Shown: one piece after another, positions 11,465 to 20,954 of the stretch
Position numbering within the stretch: the stretch's first letter is position 1
Layout of the letters: each line of letters begins with the position of its first letter
DNA from: Fuscibacter oryzae
GTDB taxonomy: Bacteria > Pseudomonadota > Alphaproteobacteria > Rhodobacterales > Rhodobacteraceae
Reading direction: 5' to 3'
DNA: 64,000 nucleotides
Assembly: GCF_016765795.1 (NCBI RefSeq)
Contig: NZ_JAESVP010000002.1
Span: 248,001-312,000 of the forward strand
Notes under the pieces: model-generated
Databases searched by the model: none
What the model was told of the DNA's origin: nothing
Seen by the model: the letters and a program-made list of their open reading frames with translations, nothing else
Program-made: the position numbers and the translations under genes

Positions 11465-11497
11465 AAAAGCCCCGCGCGGTGAACCGGCGGGGCCTTT
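11465..11497 (-). terminator. Terminator downstream of gyrA
   Basis: On the minus strand GCCCCGC pairs with GCGGGGC around an 11-nt loop and is followed by four Ts (11468-11465). It lies 14 bp after the gyrA stop codon. Confidence 0.8.
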
Positions 11498-11510
11498 GAT
11501 TTTGCTAGGA

Positions 11511-14225
11511 TTACTCTTCCTCGGCCTGTTCCGCGACGCGGGCGACCGAAACCACCTGTTCCTCGCCACCCGTGTTCAGCACCTTGACCCCGCCAGCCCC
11601 ACGAGAGCGGAAGGAAATCTGATCCACCGGCACCCGGATCGACTGCCCGGAAGAGGTGGCCAGCATGATCTGATCCGACAGTTCGACCGGGAACGAGGCC
11701 ACCAGCGCCCCGCCACGCATTGCGCCATCCATCGCCTTTACGCCCATGCCGCCGCGGCCGCGCACCGGGTAATCATGGCTGGACGACAGCTTGCCCGCGC
11801 CCTGTTCGGTGATGGTCAGAATCAGATCCTCGGCCGCCGACATCTCGGCATAGCGCTCGGGCGACAGGTTGCCCTCGGCCACGCCGTCTTCGTCATCCTC
11901 CTCGGCCTCTTCCACCACACCGGCCATCAGGCGGCGCTGTTTCAGGTAAGCGGCACGCTCAGCCGGGTCGGCCTCAAAATGCCGGATGATCGACATCGAC
12001 ACCACGCGGTCGGCCTCTGCCAGACGGATACCCCGCACGCCGGTGGATCCGCGCGACTTGAACACCCTGATTTCATTGGTAGAAAACCGGATGGCGCGGC
12101 CCATGGCCGTGACCAGCATCACATCGTCATTCTCATCGGCAATCGCGGCATTCACGAGACTGACACCCTCGGGCAGCTTCATCGCGATCTTGCCGTTGCG
12201 CATGACATTGGTGAAATCCGACAGGTCGTTCTGCCGCACATCGCCGTCAGAGGTGGCAAAGACGATCTGCAACTTGTCCCAATCGAGTTCCGGCACATCC
12301 ACCGGCATCAGGGCGGCAATCGAAATGCCGGTCTGAATCGGCAGAATGTTGACGATGGCCTTGCCCTTGGCGGTGCGCCCCGCCAGCGGCAGGCGCCAGG
12401 TTTTCATTTTGTAAACCATGCCGTCCGTGGTGAAGAACAGCAGCGCGGTATGGGTGTTGGCCACGAACAGCGTGGTCACCACGTCATCTTCCTTAGTGGC
12501 CATGCTGGCCAGACCCTTGCCGCCGCGATTCTGGCTGCGGAATTCGGCCAAGGGGGTGCGCTTGATATAGCCGCCCGAGGTGATGGTCACGACCATATCC
12601 TCGCGCTCGATCAGATCCTCATCCTCCATATCGCCCGCCCAATCGACGATTTCGGTGCGGCGGGGAACGGCGAACAGGTGTTTGACTTCGGTAAGCTCGG
12701 TGGAAATGATCGCCATGATCCGGTCACGCGACCCAAGAATTTCCAAGTAATCCTTGATCTTTGCAGCCAGTTCTTCAAGTTCGTCGGTAACTTCCTTGAC
12801 GCCTAGGGCAGTCAGGCGTTGCAGCCGCAGTTCCAGAATGGCGCGGGCCTGGGCTTCGGACAGGTTATAGGTGCCATCATCGTTGATCTTGTGCGACGGA
12901 TCGTCGATCAGCCGGATATAGGCCGCAATGTCATGGGCGGGCCAGCGGCGCGTCATCAGCTTTTCGCGCGCCTCGGCGGCGTCGGCGCTGGCGCGGATGG
13001 TGCGCACCACCTCATCGACGTTGGAAACCGCAACTGCCAGACCGCACAGGATATGGCTGCGCTCGCGCGCCTTGCGCAGTTCAAAGGCGGTGCGACGCGC
13101 AACAACTTCCTCGCGGAAGAGGATGAAGTTGCTAAGAAAATCGCGCAAGGTCAGCGTCTCTGGCCGCCCACCGTTCAGCGCCAGCATGTTGCAGCCAAAG
13201 CTGGTCTGCATCGGGGTAAAGCGGAACAACTGGTTCAGCACCACATCCGGCGTCGCGTCGCGCTTCAGCTCGATTACCACGCGCACGCCGATGCGGTCGG
13301 ATTCGTCGGCAACGCCGGAAATCCCCTCAATCCGTTTGTCGCGCACGCATTCGGCGATGATCTCGATCATCCGCGCCTTGTTCACCTGATAGGGAACCTC
13401 GTCGATGACGATGGCAAATCGGTCTTTGCGAATTTCCTCGATATGGGTCTTTGACCGGATGATGACGCTGCCGCGCCCTTCCAGATAGGCTTTGCGCGCG
13501 CCAGAGCGGCCCAGAATCGTGGCACCCGTGGGAAAATCGGGCGCGGGAATGATCTCCATCAGCCGTTCCATGCTGATGTCGGGGTCTTCAATCATCGCCA
13601 GTGTGCCGTCGATCACTTCGCCCAGATTATGGGGCGGAATGTTGGTCGCCATGCCCACGGCAATGCCGCCCGCACCATTGACCAGCATGTTCGGGAACCG
13701 TGCCGGCAGGACGGTGGGTTCCTTGTCCTTTCCGTCGTAATTGTCTTGGAAATCAACGGTTTCTTTGTCAATGTCGGCCAAAAGGAAGGCGGCGGGCTTG
13801 TCCATCCGCACTTCGGTATAGCGCATCGCCGCCGCCGCATCGCCGTCCATCGAGCCGAAGTTGCCTTGGCCGTCCAGAAGCTTCAGGCTCATCGAAAACG
13901 GCTGCGCCATCCGCACCAGCGCGTCATAAATCGCAGAATCGCCATGGGGATGGTATTTCCCCATGGTGTCGCCCACCGGGCGGGCCGATTTGCGATAGCT
14001 TTTGTCATGCGTATTGTTGGTTTCGTGCATCGCATAAAGAATGCGCCGATGCACAGGTTTCAGCCCGTCGCGCAGATCGGGGATCGCGCGGGAAACGATC
14101 ACGCTCATTGCGTAATCGAGGTAGGCGGTCTTCATCTCGGCGGCAATGTCCACTTGAGGGCCGTGATACGCGGGCCGCTCTGGCATTTCGCCTGCCGTTT
14201 CAATCTCTTCGGGGGTGTCATTCAC
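11511..14225 (-). CDS. gyrA: DNA gyrase subunit A
   Basis: GyrA forms the cleavage-religation half of gyrase. The breakage-reunion domain contains the quinolone region [19 protein letters not shown] with the Ser and Asp typical of sensitive enzymes, and the catalytic Tyr in [11 protein letters not shown]. The C-terminal domain has the GyrA box as QNRGGKG and beta-pinwheel repeats. An acidic insert ([14 protein letters not shown]) sits in the C-terminal domain. I chose GTG at 14225 (product 904 residues), with AGGAAGG eleven bases upstream; an ATG at 14255 would add ten residues but lacks a good ribosome site. Confidence 0.95.
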   Translation of the reverse strand: MNDTPEEIETAGEMPERPAYHGPQVDIAAEMKTAYLDYAMSVIVSRAIPDLRDGLKPVHRRILYAMHETNNTHDKSYRKSARPVGDTMGKYHPHGDSAIYDALVRMAQPFSMSLKLLDGQGNFGSMDGDAAAAMRYTEVRMDKPAAFLLADIDKETVDFQDNYDGKDKEPTVLPARFPNMLVNGAGGIAVGMATNIPPHNLGEVIDGTLAMIEDPDISMERLMEIIPAPDFPTGATILGRSGARKAYLEGRGSVIIRSKTHIEEIRKDRFAIVIDEVPYQVNKARMIEIIAECVRDKRIEGISGVADESDRIGVRVVIELKRDATPDVVLNQLFRFTPMQTSFGCNMLALNGGRPETLTLRDFLSNFILFREEVVARRTAFELRKARERSHILCGLAVAVSNVDEVVRTIRASADAAEAREKLMTRRWPAHDIAAYIRLIDDPSHKINDDGTYNLSEAQARAILELRLQRLTALGVKEVTDELEELAAKIKDYLEILGSRDRIMAIISTELTEVKHLFAVPRRTEIVDWAGDMEDEDLIEREDMVVTITSGGYIKRTPLAEFRSQNRGGKGLASMATKEDDVVTTLFVANTHTALLFFTTDGMVYKMKTWRLPLAGRTAKGKAIVNILPIQTGISIAALMPVDVPELDWDKLQIVFATSDGDVRQNDLSDFTNVMRNGKIAMKLPEGVSLVNAAIADENDDVMLVTAMGRAIRFSTNEIRVFKSRGSTGVRGIRLAEADRVVSMSIIRHFEADPAERAAYLKQRRLMAGVVEEAEEDDEDGVAEGNLSPERYAEMSAAEDLILTITEQGAGKLSSSHDYPVRGRGGMGVKAMDGAMRGGALVASFPVELSDQIMLATSSGQSIRVPVDQISFRSRGAGGVKVLNTGGEEQVVSVARVAEQAEEE

Positions 14226-14317
14226 GTTGGCCCGTGCCTTCCTGAAGGTCATCAATATCTGGTTGGCGCGACCTTACACCATGCAACAGGTGGGGTGCAA
14301 TGGCAGGGTTCCGGCCT

Positions 14318-14348
14318 TGTTGGCAGCCATAGGGGTCTGCTGCCAACA
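14318..14348. repeat. Inverted repeat between gyrA and usg
   Basis: TGTTGGCAGC (14318-14327) and GCTGCCAACA (14339-14348) form a perfect 10-bp stem with an 11-nt loop. It lies between the divergent gyrA and usg starts, so an operator is more plausible than a terminator. No regulator can be named. Confidence 0.45.
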
Positions 14349-14417
14349 TATTGTTATTATTGAAGAATAAACAGAATCGCGCATCATCATCTGACAGGTA
14401 ACAGAAAGGCGCGCCAG

Positions 14418-14687
14418 ATGCCGCAGACCGAGACGGAACTGATGCTCAAGGGCTATGGGCTGACCACGGCCGAAATCTACTATCGGATGCCGGATTACAG
14501 GCATGTTCTGCAAAGCTACATCTGGCAGGATTACGATCTTGCGCCAGATTATCCGCAGATGTTCCGCTTTATCGAATTCTGGCAAAAGAACCTTGATGGC
14601 CCCCTGCATTCGGTGCGCTTTACCCACCGAAAGCTGATTGGCCCCTCGGAATGGCGCAATGTCGTGGGGGAGTTCCGGTTGCACTGA
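14418..14687 (+). CDS. usg: Usg family protein
   Basis: The 89-residue protein matches the short alphaproteobacterial Usg family, recognised from ELMLKGYGLTTAEIYYRMPDY and VLQSYIWQDYDLAPDYP. The name comes from an old map position and no biochemical role is established. The sequence has many aromatic residues and no signal peptide or membrane helix. AAAGG lies upstream of the ATG. The epmB-like gene follows 27 bp downstream, suggesting cotranscription. Confidence 0.85.
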   Translation: MPQTETELMLKGYGLTTAEIYYRMPDYRHVLQSYIWQDYDLAPDYPQMFRFIEFWQKNLDGPLHSVRFTHRKLIGPSEWRNVVGEFRLH

Positions 14688-14714
14688 CAAGGCGGCCCGG
14701 ATAAGCGGGGGCCG

Positions 14715-15755
14715 ATGCCACGCCCCCTGCGCCCCTTGCCCCGCGCCGTTACCGGCGCCGATGACCTGATTGCGGCAGGCCTTGCCGCGCCACAGGATCA
14801 CGCGCTGATGCAGCGGCTGGGCCAAGAGTTCCGCATCCGCATCTCACCCGAAATGCTGGGCGCGATGGGGCAGGGTGTTACGGCGCAATTCCTGCCCGAC
14901 GCCAAAGAACTGGACCACCGGCCAGAACAACTGTCCGATCCGATCGGCGATGATGTTCACCGCATCGGCAAGGGCCTGACCCACCGCTACCCCGACCGTG
15001 TGATCCTGCATGCCACCCAGACCTGCGAGGTTTATTGCCGGTTCTGCTTTCGCCGTGAAAAGGTGGGTGAAGAGGGCATTCTGCCCGAAGCCGATCTGCA
15101 AGCCGCGTTGGCCTATCTGCACGCCACCCCCGCCGTGCGAGAGGTCATTCTGACCGGGGGCGACCCCCTGACCCTGTCGCCCCGGCGGCTGACTGACCTG
15201 TTTGCACGTCTGTCCGAAATTCCGCACCTGGATGCGATCCGCATTCACAGCCGGATTCCGGTAGTCGCACCAGAGCGGGTCACCCCGCAGATGCTGGCGG
15301 CCTTTGATGTGCCACAGGCCGTCTGGCTGGTTGTCCATACCAACCATGCGAATGAGCTGACTGAAAACGCCCGCGCCGCCCTGCGTCGGTTGACGGCGGC
15401 CGGTATCCCGCTGTTGTCACAGACCGTGCTGCTAAAGGGTGTCAACGCCGATGCTGACAGCCTTGAGGCACTGTTCCGCGCGCTGATCCGCAACCGGGTG
15501 AAACCCTATTACCTGCACCATTGCGATCTTGCCCCCGGCACCCACCATTTCCGCACCACGATTGCCGAGGGGCAGGCGATCATGACGGCCCTTCGTGGCC
15601 GCCTCTCTGGCACGGCACTGCCAACCTATGTGCTTGATATTCCTGGTGGGCACGGCAAGGTTCCCATCGGGCCGGGCTATCTGGAGCAAACCGTAGCAGG
15701 TCAGTGGCGGGTGACCGACCCCTATGGCCAAAGCCACCTCTACACCGACCCCTGA
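14715..15755 (+). CDS. epmB: Radical SAM lysine 2,3-aminomutase family protein, probable EpmB
   Basis: The 346-residue protein has the radical SAM cluster motif CEVYCRFC (Cys104, 108, 111) followed by FRREK, the LTGGDPL stretch, and a GGHGK motif whose lysine matches the PLP-binding lysine of lysine 2,3-aminomutases. EpmB isomerises lysine to beta-lysine for attachment to elongation factor P. epmA and efp lie about 31 kb away in this window, and no lysine fermentation genes are near, so the EF-P role is favoured. A catabolic lysine aminomutase remains the alternative. Confidence 0.85.
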   Translation: MPRPLRPLPRAVTGADDLIAAGLAAPQDHALMQRLGQEFRIRISPEMLGAMGQGVTAQFLPDAKELDHRPEQLSDPIGDDVHRIGKGLTHRYPDRVILHATQTCEVYCRFCFRREKVGEEGILPEADLQAALAYLHATPAVREVILTGGDPLTLSPRRLTDLFARLSEIPHLDAIRIHSRIPVVAPERVTPQMLAAFDVPQAVWLVVHTNHANELTENARAALRRLTAAGIPLLSQTVLLKGVNADADSLEALFRALIRNRVKPYYLHHCDLAPGTHHFRTTIAEGQAIMTALRGRLSGTALPTYVLDIPGGHGKVPIGPGYLEQTVAGQWRVTDPYGQSHLYTDP

Positions 15756-15770
15756 TCATCATCTGTTCAT

Positions 15771-15809
15771 AAATATCCTCTGGGGGTCCGGGGGGCGAAG
15801 CGCCCCCGG
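15771..15809 (+). repeat. REP-like intergenic element, copy A
   Basis: AAATATCCTCTGGGGGTCCG is followed by a GC hairpin (CCGGGGGGCG, AAG, CGCCCCCGG). It sits between convergent epmB and arginase genes. Related copies are at 20913, 58902, 59106 and 63615. Confidence 0.6.
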
Positions 15810-15815
15810 TCGCGG

Positions 15816-16739
15816 TCAATAGCTGCGCGTCGGGCGGTCGAAGACCTTCTTGCCCATCAGGCTGCCCACCAGATCGACCATCAGCTTGGCGGTTTTGCCA
15901 CGCTCATCCAGAAACGGGTTCAGCTCTACCAGATCCAATGATGTGACCAGCCCGCTTTCATGCAGCAGCTCCATCACCAGATGCGCCTCGCGGAAGGTGG
16001 TGCCGCCCGGTACGGTTGTACCAACGGCGGGGGCGATGGAAGGATCCAGAAAATCGACATCCAGGCTGACGTGCAGCATGCCACCCGCTTCGCGCACCGC
16101 TGTCAGAAACTCGCGCAGGGGGGCAACGATGCCGCGTTCATCCAGCACCCGCATATCGTTGATCGCGATGTCATGGCGCAGCAGGGCGGCATGTTCTGCC
16201 GCATCGACCGAGCGGATGCCGTAAAGGCAGATCCGCTCTGCCGGGATCGGTTCGGGGAAGGGCGGAAAGGCATCGAACCCCTCGCGTCCGGCGATATAGG
16301 CCACCGGGGTGCCATGCAGGTTGCCGCTTTCGGTGGTCAGCGGGGTGTGAAAGTCGGAATGGGCATCCAGCCACAGCAGGAACAGGGGCCGCCCCTCGCG
16401 CGCGGCAAAGGCTGCCGCCCCGGCAACCGTGCCAAGCGCCAGCGAATGGTCGCCCCCCAGGATGATCGGCAGGCCGCCATCGGACAGCGCGTCATCCACC
16501 CGGTCGGCCAGCACCTCGGTCCAGCCGACGCATTCGGCCAGCGCATGCACCGCCGGATTGGGGCAGGTGACATGGGCAAGCGAGGGCAGGGCGACATCGC
16601 CCCAATCCTCGACCCCGTGGCCAAGGTCAGAGATGGCGCGGGCCAGACCGGCCACGCGATAGGCCGCGGGGCCCATCAGGCAACCGGGGCGGCGCTGGCC
16701 CTCGTCAATCGGGGCGCCGATCAGGATGGTGCGGGACAT
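15816..16739 (-). CDS. rocF: Arginase
   Basis: The 307-residue protein belongs to the ureohydrolase family. The manganese-binding motifs are GGDHSLALGT, LDAHSDFHTP and SLDVDFLDPSIAPAVGT, and the C-terminal VELNPFLDERGKTAKLMVDL fits arginase. The reaction is arginine to ornithine plus urea. ATG at 16739 has AGGAGG at good spacing, so the frame's open extension to 16799 is not used. It is the last gene of a minus-strand row after ccmF, ccmH and an enoyl-CoA hydratase. Confidence 0.92.
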   Translation of the reverse strand: MSRTILIGAPIDEGQRRPGCLMGPAAYRVAGLARAISDLGHGVEDWGDVALPSLAHVTCPNPAVHALAECVGWTEVLADRVDDALSDGGLPIILGGDHSLALGTVAGAAAFAAREGRPLFLLWLDAHSDFHTPLTTESGNLHGTPVAYIAGREGFDAFPPFPEPIPAERICLYGIRSVDAAEHAALLRHDIAINDMRVLDERGIVAPLREFLTAVREAGGMLHVSLDVDFLDPSIAPAVGTTVPGGTTFREAHLVMELLHESGLVTSLDLVELNPFLDERGKTAKLMVDLVGSLMGKKVFDRPTRSY

Positions 16740-16847
16740 GGGGCCTCCTGGCAGGTTTGCCGCAGTATGGCGGTCGCCTTGGCCGATGTCATCGGTCAAG
16801 GGGCGGCAAAGTGCCGGTTTGCACGGGCCTGACGCGGCAGATTGGCG

Positions 16848-17621
16848 TCAGTTTCCGGTAAAACGGGGGCTGCGCTTTTCCAGAAAGGCCGCGACGCCTT
16901 CCCTGAAATCGGCGCTGCCACCGCATTGGCCTTGCAGGCGCGCCTCATGGGCAAGCTGGGTGGCAAGGGTCTGGTCAAAACTAGTGCGCAGCATCTCTTT
17001 GATGCCGCGATAGGCCAGCGTCGGGCCTGCCGCCAGATGCGCTGCCCGCGCCGCTACATGGGCGGCAAAGCTGTCATCCGCCACCGCCTCAAAGATCATG
17101 CCCCAGTCGGCGGCCTGACGGGCGCTGATCTTGTCGGCGAACAGCATCGCCCCCATCGCCCGCGCCATGCCGATCTGGCGCGGCAGCCAATGGGTGCCAC
17201 CCGCATCCGGCACCAGACCGATGCGGGTAAAGGCCTGAATGAAGCTGGCGCTTTCGGTGGCAATCACCACATCGCAGGCCAGCGCAAGGTTCGCCCCGGC
17301 CCCCGCCGCCGCCCCGTTTACGGCGGCAATGGTGGGCAGCGGGCAATCGGTGATGTCGCGCAGCAGGGGAACGTATTCCTCGTTCAGGATGCGTTCAAAA
17401 TCAACGCTGCCGGCCTTTTGCGCATCCTGCAAATCCTGCCCGGAACAAAATGCCCGCCCGGTTCCGGTCAGAACCAGAACCCGCGCCTCTGCCACCGCCC
17501 GGGCGATGGCCAGCCGCAGGTCGGCGCGCAGCGCGGTGGAAAGGGCGTTCATCACCTCTGGCCGGTTCAGCGCGATGGTGGCGACGCCGCCCTGAAGGGC
17601 GTAGGACACTGGTGGGTTCAT
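16848..17621 (-). CDS. Enoyl-CoA hydratase/isomerase family protein (PaaG-like)
   Basis: The 257-residue protein has the crotonase fold. The oxyanion-hole segments are FCSGQDL and NGAAAGAGANLALACD, and the active-site region contains RIGLVPDAGGTHWLPR with Asp rather than Glu, typical of PaaG-like isomerases. PaaG converts ring-epoxide phenylacetyl-CoA to an oxepin, but no other paa gene is near, so the substrate is uncertain. The start at 17621 has GGGAGG seven bases before ATG. Confidence 0.85.
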   Translation of the reverse strand: MNPPVSYALQGGVATIALNRPEVMNALSTALRADLRLAIARAVAEARVLVLTGTGRAFCSGQDLQDAQKAGSVDFERILNEEYVPLLRDITDCPLPTIAAVNGAAAGAGANLALACDVVIATESASFIQAFTRIGLVPDAGGTHWLPRQIGMARAMGAMLFADKISARQAADWGMIFEAVADDSFAAHVAARAAHLAAGPTLAYRGIKEMLRTSFDQTLATQLAHEARLQGQCGGSADFREGVAAFLEKRSPRFTGN

Positions 17622-17684
17622 GCTATCCTCCCGCAATGCGGCCAGATTAGCGGCGGCACCGGGGGCGGAAAGGGAAACCTCGCG

Positions 17685-18131
17685 TCACTCTTTCAACAGT
17701 TCGGCCAGCCGGGCGCGGTCGGCCTCGGTCAGCCCCTCGGCCTCGGGCGCGCGGGCGCGGCGGCGCAGCGTGGCCCAGGCAATCACCCCACCCGCCAGCA
17801 GCATCGCTGGCCCCGCCAGCCACAACGCCAGACCCGACCCGGTGGCGCGCGGTTTGAACAGAACGAATTCGCCAAACCGGGCCACGACATAATCGACCAC
17901 CTGTTCATCGCTGTCGCCCGCCACCAGCCGTTCGCGCACTGCAAGGCGCAGATCGCGGCTGATCGGCGCGTTGGAATCGTCAATCGATTCGCCCTGGCAC
18001 ACCGGGCAGCGCAGGTTTTCCGAAATCTCGCGGGCCCGCGCCTCCAGCACCGGGTCGGCCAGCATCTCGCTGGGCTGCACGGCATGGGCGGGGCTGGCCA
18101 GCAGGGCCAGCAGCAGGATGAGCCGACGCAT
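17685..18131 (-). CDS. ccmH: Cytochrome c maturation protein CcmH
   Basis: CcmH (CycL) is a periplasmic thioredoxin-like reductant for the apocytochrome CXXCH motif. The 148-residue protein has a signal sequence (LILLLALLASPAHA), the active-site LRCPVCQGESIDDSNAP, and a C-terminal membrane helix (LALWLAGPAMLLAGGVIAWA). It begins three bases after the ccmF stop, so the two form an operon. Confidence 0.96.
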   Translation of the reverse strand: MRRLILLLALLASPAHAVQPSEMLADPVLEARAREISENLRCPVCQGESIDDSNAPISRDLRLAVRERLVAGDSDEQVVDYVVARFGEFVLFKPRATGSGLALWLAGPAMLLAGGVIAWATLRRRARAPEAEGLTEADRARLAELLKE

Positions 18132-18134
18132 CGC

Positions 18135-20108
18135 CTATTCCGCCGGTTGGGCAGCAGGCGCCGCACGCCTTGCCCCCGCCGCAATGCGCCAGCGCCGGTC
18201 GGTCAGGCTGATCAGCCCGCCCGCCGCCATCATCAGCGCCCCGATCCACAGCCAGTCGGCAAAGGGCTTGATATAGGCCCGCACAGCATAGCCGCCGCCA
18301 TCCTGCGGATCGCCGATCACCAGATAGATGTCGCGCAGTGCGCCTTGATAAATCGCGGCCTCGGTCGTGGGCATCGCTTGCACCGGATAGATGCGCTTTT
18401 CGGGGTAAAGGGTTGTCACCTCGGCCCCGCCTTGCCGCACCACCATCGTCGCCATGGTCGAGGAATAGTTCGGGCCCGGCACCTCGCGCACGCCCGCCAG
18501 CGTCACCTCATAAGACCCCAGCGCAAAAGAGCCGCCGGGTTTTACCACGCGAATATCCTCGACCGTCCAGGCCATCACGGCAGAGACGGCGAAAATCGTC
18601 ACCCCCAGACCGGCATGAGATATCACGCGCCCCCAATCGGCCCGCGGAACCCGGGTAAGCCGCCCCAGCCGCCCCGACAAGGGCCCCCGCCCGGTGCGGC
18701 CCATCAGGTCCATGGCAGAGCCAAGGACCAGCCAAAGCCCCAGCCCAACCCCCACCGGTCCCAGCGCCGACCGCCCGGTCTGCATCGCCCAGACCAACAG
18801 CCCCACCGCCAGTGCCAGCACCGCCGTGGGGGCCAGCCGCCGCATTGCCCCCGGCAGATCGCCGCGCTTCCACGGCAAGATCGCGCCCACCGGCAAGATC
18901 ACCGCCAGCGCAACCACAAAGGGCGAAAACGCCGCATCAAAGAACGGCGGGCCGACTGACAGCACCCGACCCCAGGCCATCTCGGCCACCAATGGCCAGA
19001 TCGTGCCGACGAAGACCACAAAGGCCGCAACCGCCAAAAGCAGGTTGTTCGCCACCAGCGCGCTTTCGCGGCTGACCATGGCAAATACGCCCTTCGCCTC
19101 CAACGCGCCCGCGCGGAAGGCAAACAGCGTCAGCGCGCCGCCCATGAAGACGGCGAGGATGGCCAGAATGAACACGCCACGCTCCGGGTCATTGGCAAAG
19201 GCATGGACGCTGGTGATCACGCCAGACCGCACAAGGAAGGTGCCGATCAGGCTGAAGCCAAAGGCGAGGATGGCCAGCAGGATCGTCCATGCCTTAAGGC
19301 TCTCGCGCCGCTCGACCACAATCGCCGAATGCAGCAGGGCCCCCGCGATCAGCCATGGCATGAAGCTGGCGTTTTCCACCGGGTCCCAGAACCAGAACCC
19401 GCCCCAGCCCAGTTCGTAATAGGCCCACCACGACCCCATGGCGATGCCGATGGTCAGGAAGATCCACGCCGCCAGCGTCCAGGGCCTGACCCAGCGCGCC
19501 CAGGCGGCATCGATCCGCCCCTCGATCAGGGCGGCGACGGCGAAGGAAAAGCTCATCGAAAGGCCGACATAGCCGAGGTAGAGGAACGGCGGATGAAAGG
19601 CCAGTCCGGGGTCTTGCAGCAGCGGGTTCAGGTCTTGCCCGTTCAGGGGGGGCACTTCCAGCCGCAGGAACGGGTTGGAGGTCAGCAGCATGAACAGCAG
19701 GAACGCGACGCCAATCATCGCCTGAACCGCCAGAACCCGCGCCCGCAAACCGTCGGGCAGGTTCGACCCAAACCATGTGGCCGAGGCGCCAAACCCGGTC
19801 AGCGCCAGCATCCAGAGCAGCAGTGACCCCTCATGGTTGCCCCAGACGCCCGCCACCTTGTACAGCATAGGCTTTGCGGTATGCGAATTCTCGACCACCA
19901 GCAGCACCGAAAAATCCGACACCACAAAGGCATAGGTCAGCGCGGCAAAGGCGGTGGCAATCAGCAGGAACTGCGCATTGGCCGCCGGGGCCGCCAGTGC
20001 CATCAACCGCCGGTCGCCGATCTGCGCCCCGATCAGGGGCAGGGTGGCCTGCACCAGCGCCACGGCCAGCGCCAGAACCAGCGCGAAATGTCCAAGCTCG
20101 ACGATCAT
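18135..20108 (-). CDS. ccmF: Cytochrome c heme lyase subunit CcmF
   Basis: CcmF is the large integral membrane part of the heme ligation complex. The 657-residue product is strongly hydrophobic throughout. The family signatures are present: GVWGNHEGSLLLW and the tryptophan-rich heme-handling WWAYYELGWGGFWFWDPVEN. ATG at 20108 has AGGAGG seven bases upstream, so the longer frame to 20135 is not used. ccmH follows with a three-base gap. Other ccm genes lie outside the window. Confidence 0.97.
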   Translation of the reverse strand: MIVELGHFALVLALAVALVQATLPLIGAQIGDRRLMALAAPAANAQFLLIATAFAALTYAFVVSDFSVLLVVENSHTAKPMLYKVAGVWGNHEGSLLLWMLALTGFGASATWFGSNLPDGLRARVLAVQAMIGVAFLLFMLLTSNPFLRLEVPPLNGQDLNPLLQDPGLAFHPPFLYLGYVGLSMSFSFAVAALIEGRIDAAWARWVRPWTLAAWIFLTIGIAMGSWWAYYELGWGGFWFWDPVENASFMPWLIAGALLHSAIVVERRESLKAWTILLAILAFGFSLIGTFLVRSGVITSVHAFANDPERGVFILAILAVFMGGALTLFAFRAGALEAKGVFAMVSRESALVANNLLLAVAAFVVFVGTIWPLVAEMAWGRVLSVGPPFFDAAFSPFVVALAVILPVGAILPWKRGDLPGAMRRLAPTAVLALAVGLLVWAMQTGRSALGPVGVGLGLWLVLGSAMDLMGRTGRGPLSGRLGRLTRVPRADWGRVISHAGLGVTIFAVSAVMAWTVEDIRVVKPGGSFALGSYEVTLAGVREVPGPNYSSTMATMVVRQGGAEVTTLYPEKRIYPVQAMPTTEAAIYQGALRDIYLVIGDPQDGGGYAVRAYIKPFADWLWIGALMMAAGGLISLTDRRWRIAAGARRAAPAAQPAE

Positions 20109-20184
20109 CGGGGCCTCCTGTTCAGACCCCAGCATAGGGCAGGGCGGCGAAAGGCGGAATGCCCCGCGTCACCCGGTCGCGCCA

Positions 20185-20273
20185 TTGTCAAAGCGGAACA
20201 TCACTGATCTCTCTCAATGTGGAGATCACTTCTGTGTCAGGGTAGGCGGACAGGCACCCGAAGATCGGTGATG
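20185..20273. other. Unexplained intergenic segment with IS-end-like repeats
   Basis: Two related stretches occur here: TGTCAAAGCGGAACATCAC (about 20187) and TGTCAGGGTAGGCGGACAG (about 20235). An inverted repeat, CATCACTGATC (20199-20209) with GATCGGTGATG (20263-20273), has one mismatch. TGTC...GACA-type multiple terminal repeats are seen at ends of IS21-like elements, so this might be a relic end. No transposase fragment is visible, so the identity is a guess. Confidence 0.25.
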
Positions 20274-20287
20274 ATTATTAGGCTTTC

Positions 20288-20325
20288 ATGCAATGGCGAC
20301 CGGATCACACCGGTCGCCATTGCAT
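20288..20325 (-). terminator. Strong 16-bp hairpin directly after ilvH
   Basis: Arms ATGCAATGGCGACCGG (20288-20303) and CCGGTCGCCATTGCAT (20310-20325) are perfectly complementary with a 6-nt loop. It starts three bases after the ilvH stop codon. There is no T-run, so it may end transcription weakly or protect the 3' end of the mRNA. Confidence 0.55.
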
Positions 20326-20328
20326 ATC

Positions 20329-20889
20329 TTAGACGCCGCGCGACAGGGCGGCCACACCGGTCCGCGCGATTTCCTTCAGGCCCAAGGGGCGCATCAACTC
20401 GGCAAAGCTGTCGATCTTTTCCGGTGTGCCCGTCATCTCGAAGACAAAGCTTTCCAGCGTCGAATCCACCACATGGGCGCGGAAAATCTCAGCCAGTCGC
20501 AGCGCCTCGATCCGCGCCTCTCCCTTGCCGGCCACCTTGAACAGCGCAAGTTCGCGTTGAACCGAGGGGCCCTCCACCGTCAGGTCATGCACCTCATGCA
20601 CCGGCACCATGCGGCCCAATTGCGCCTTGATCTGCTCGATCACCGCAGGCGTGCCGGTGGTGACAACGGTGATCCGGCTCAGGTGCCGGGCGTGGTCGGT
20701 CTCGGCCACGGTCAGGCTTTCGATGTTGTAGCCGCGCCCCGAGAAAAGCCCGATCACGCGGGCTAGAACCCCGCTTTCGTTATCGACCACAACAGCCAAA
20801 GTATGGCTTTCAATGATCTCGGCATTCGGGTCACGCAGGTCATAGGCGGAATGGCTCGTCGAGCCGCGTTTGATGTTCAGTGCGGACAC
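20329..20889 (-). CDS. ilvH: Acetolactate synthase small (regulatory) subunit
   Basis: IlvH regulates acetolactate synthase in valine, leucine and isoleucine synthesis and confers valine feedback inhibition. An N-terminal ACT domain (HTLAVVVDNESGVLARVIGL, GRGYNIESLTV) is followed by the C-terminal regulatory domain. I chose GTG at 20889 (186 residues, start MSALNIKRG), with AAGGGAC five bases upstream, which fits family length. An ATG at 20904 lacks a ribosome site. ilvB lies 65 bp upstream, with a REP-like element between. Confidence 0.94.
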   Translation of the reverse strand: MSALNIKRGSTSHSAYDLRDPNAEIIESHTLAVVVDNESGVLARVIGLFSGRGYNIESLTVAETDHARHLSRITVVTTGTPAVIEQIKAQLGRMVPVHEVHDLTVEGPSVQRELALFKVAGKGEARIEALRLAEIFRAHVVDSTLESFVFEMTGTPEKIDSFAELMRPLGLKEIARTGVAALSRGV

Positions 20890-20912
20890 GTTCTGTCCCT
20901 TCATCTTGGCAT

Positions 20913-20945
20913 AAATATCCTGGGGGTCCGGGGGCTAGCCCCCGG
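20913..20945 (+). repeat. REP-like intergenic element, copy B
   Basis: AAATATCCTGGGGGTCCGGG leads into a palindrome (CCGGGGGC, TA, GCCCCCGG). It lies between ilvB and ilvH, inside the presumed operon. It matches copy A at 15771 over most of its length. Confidence 0.6.
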
Positions 20946-20954
20946 TCCACCCGC

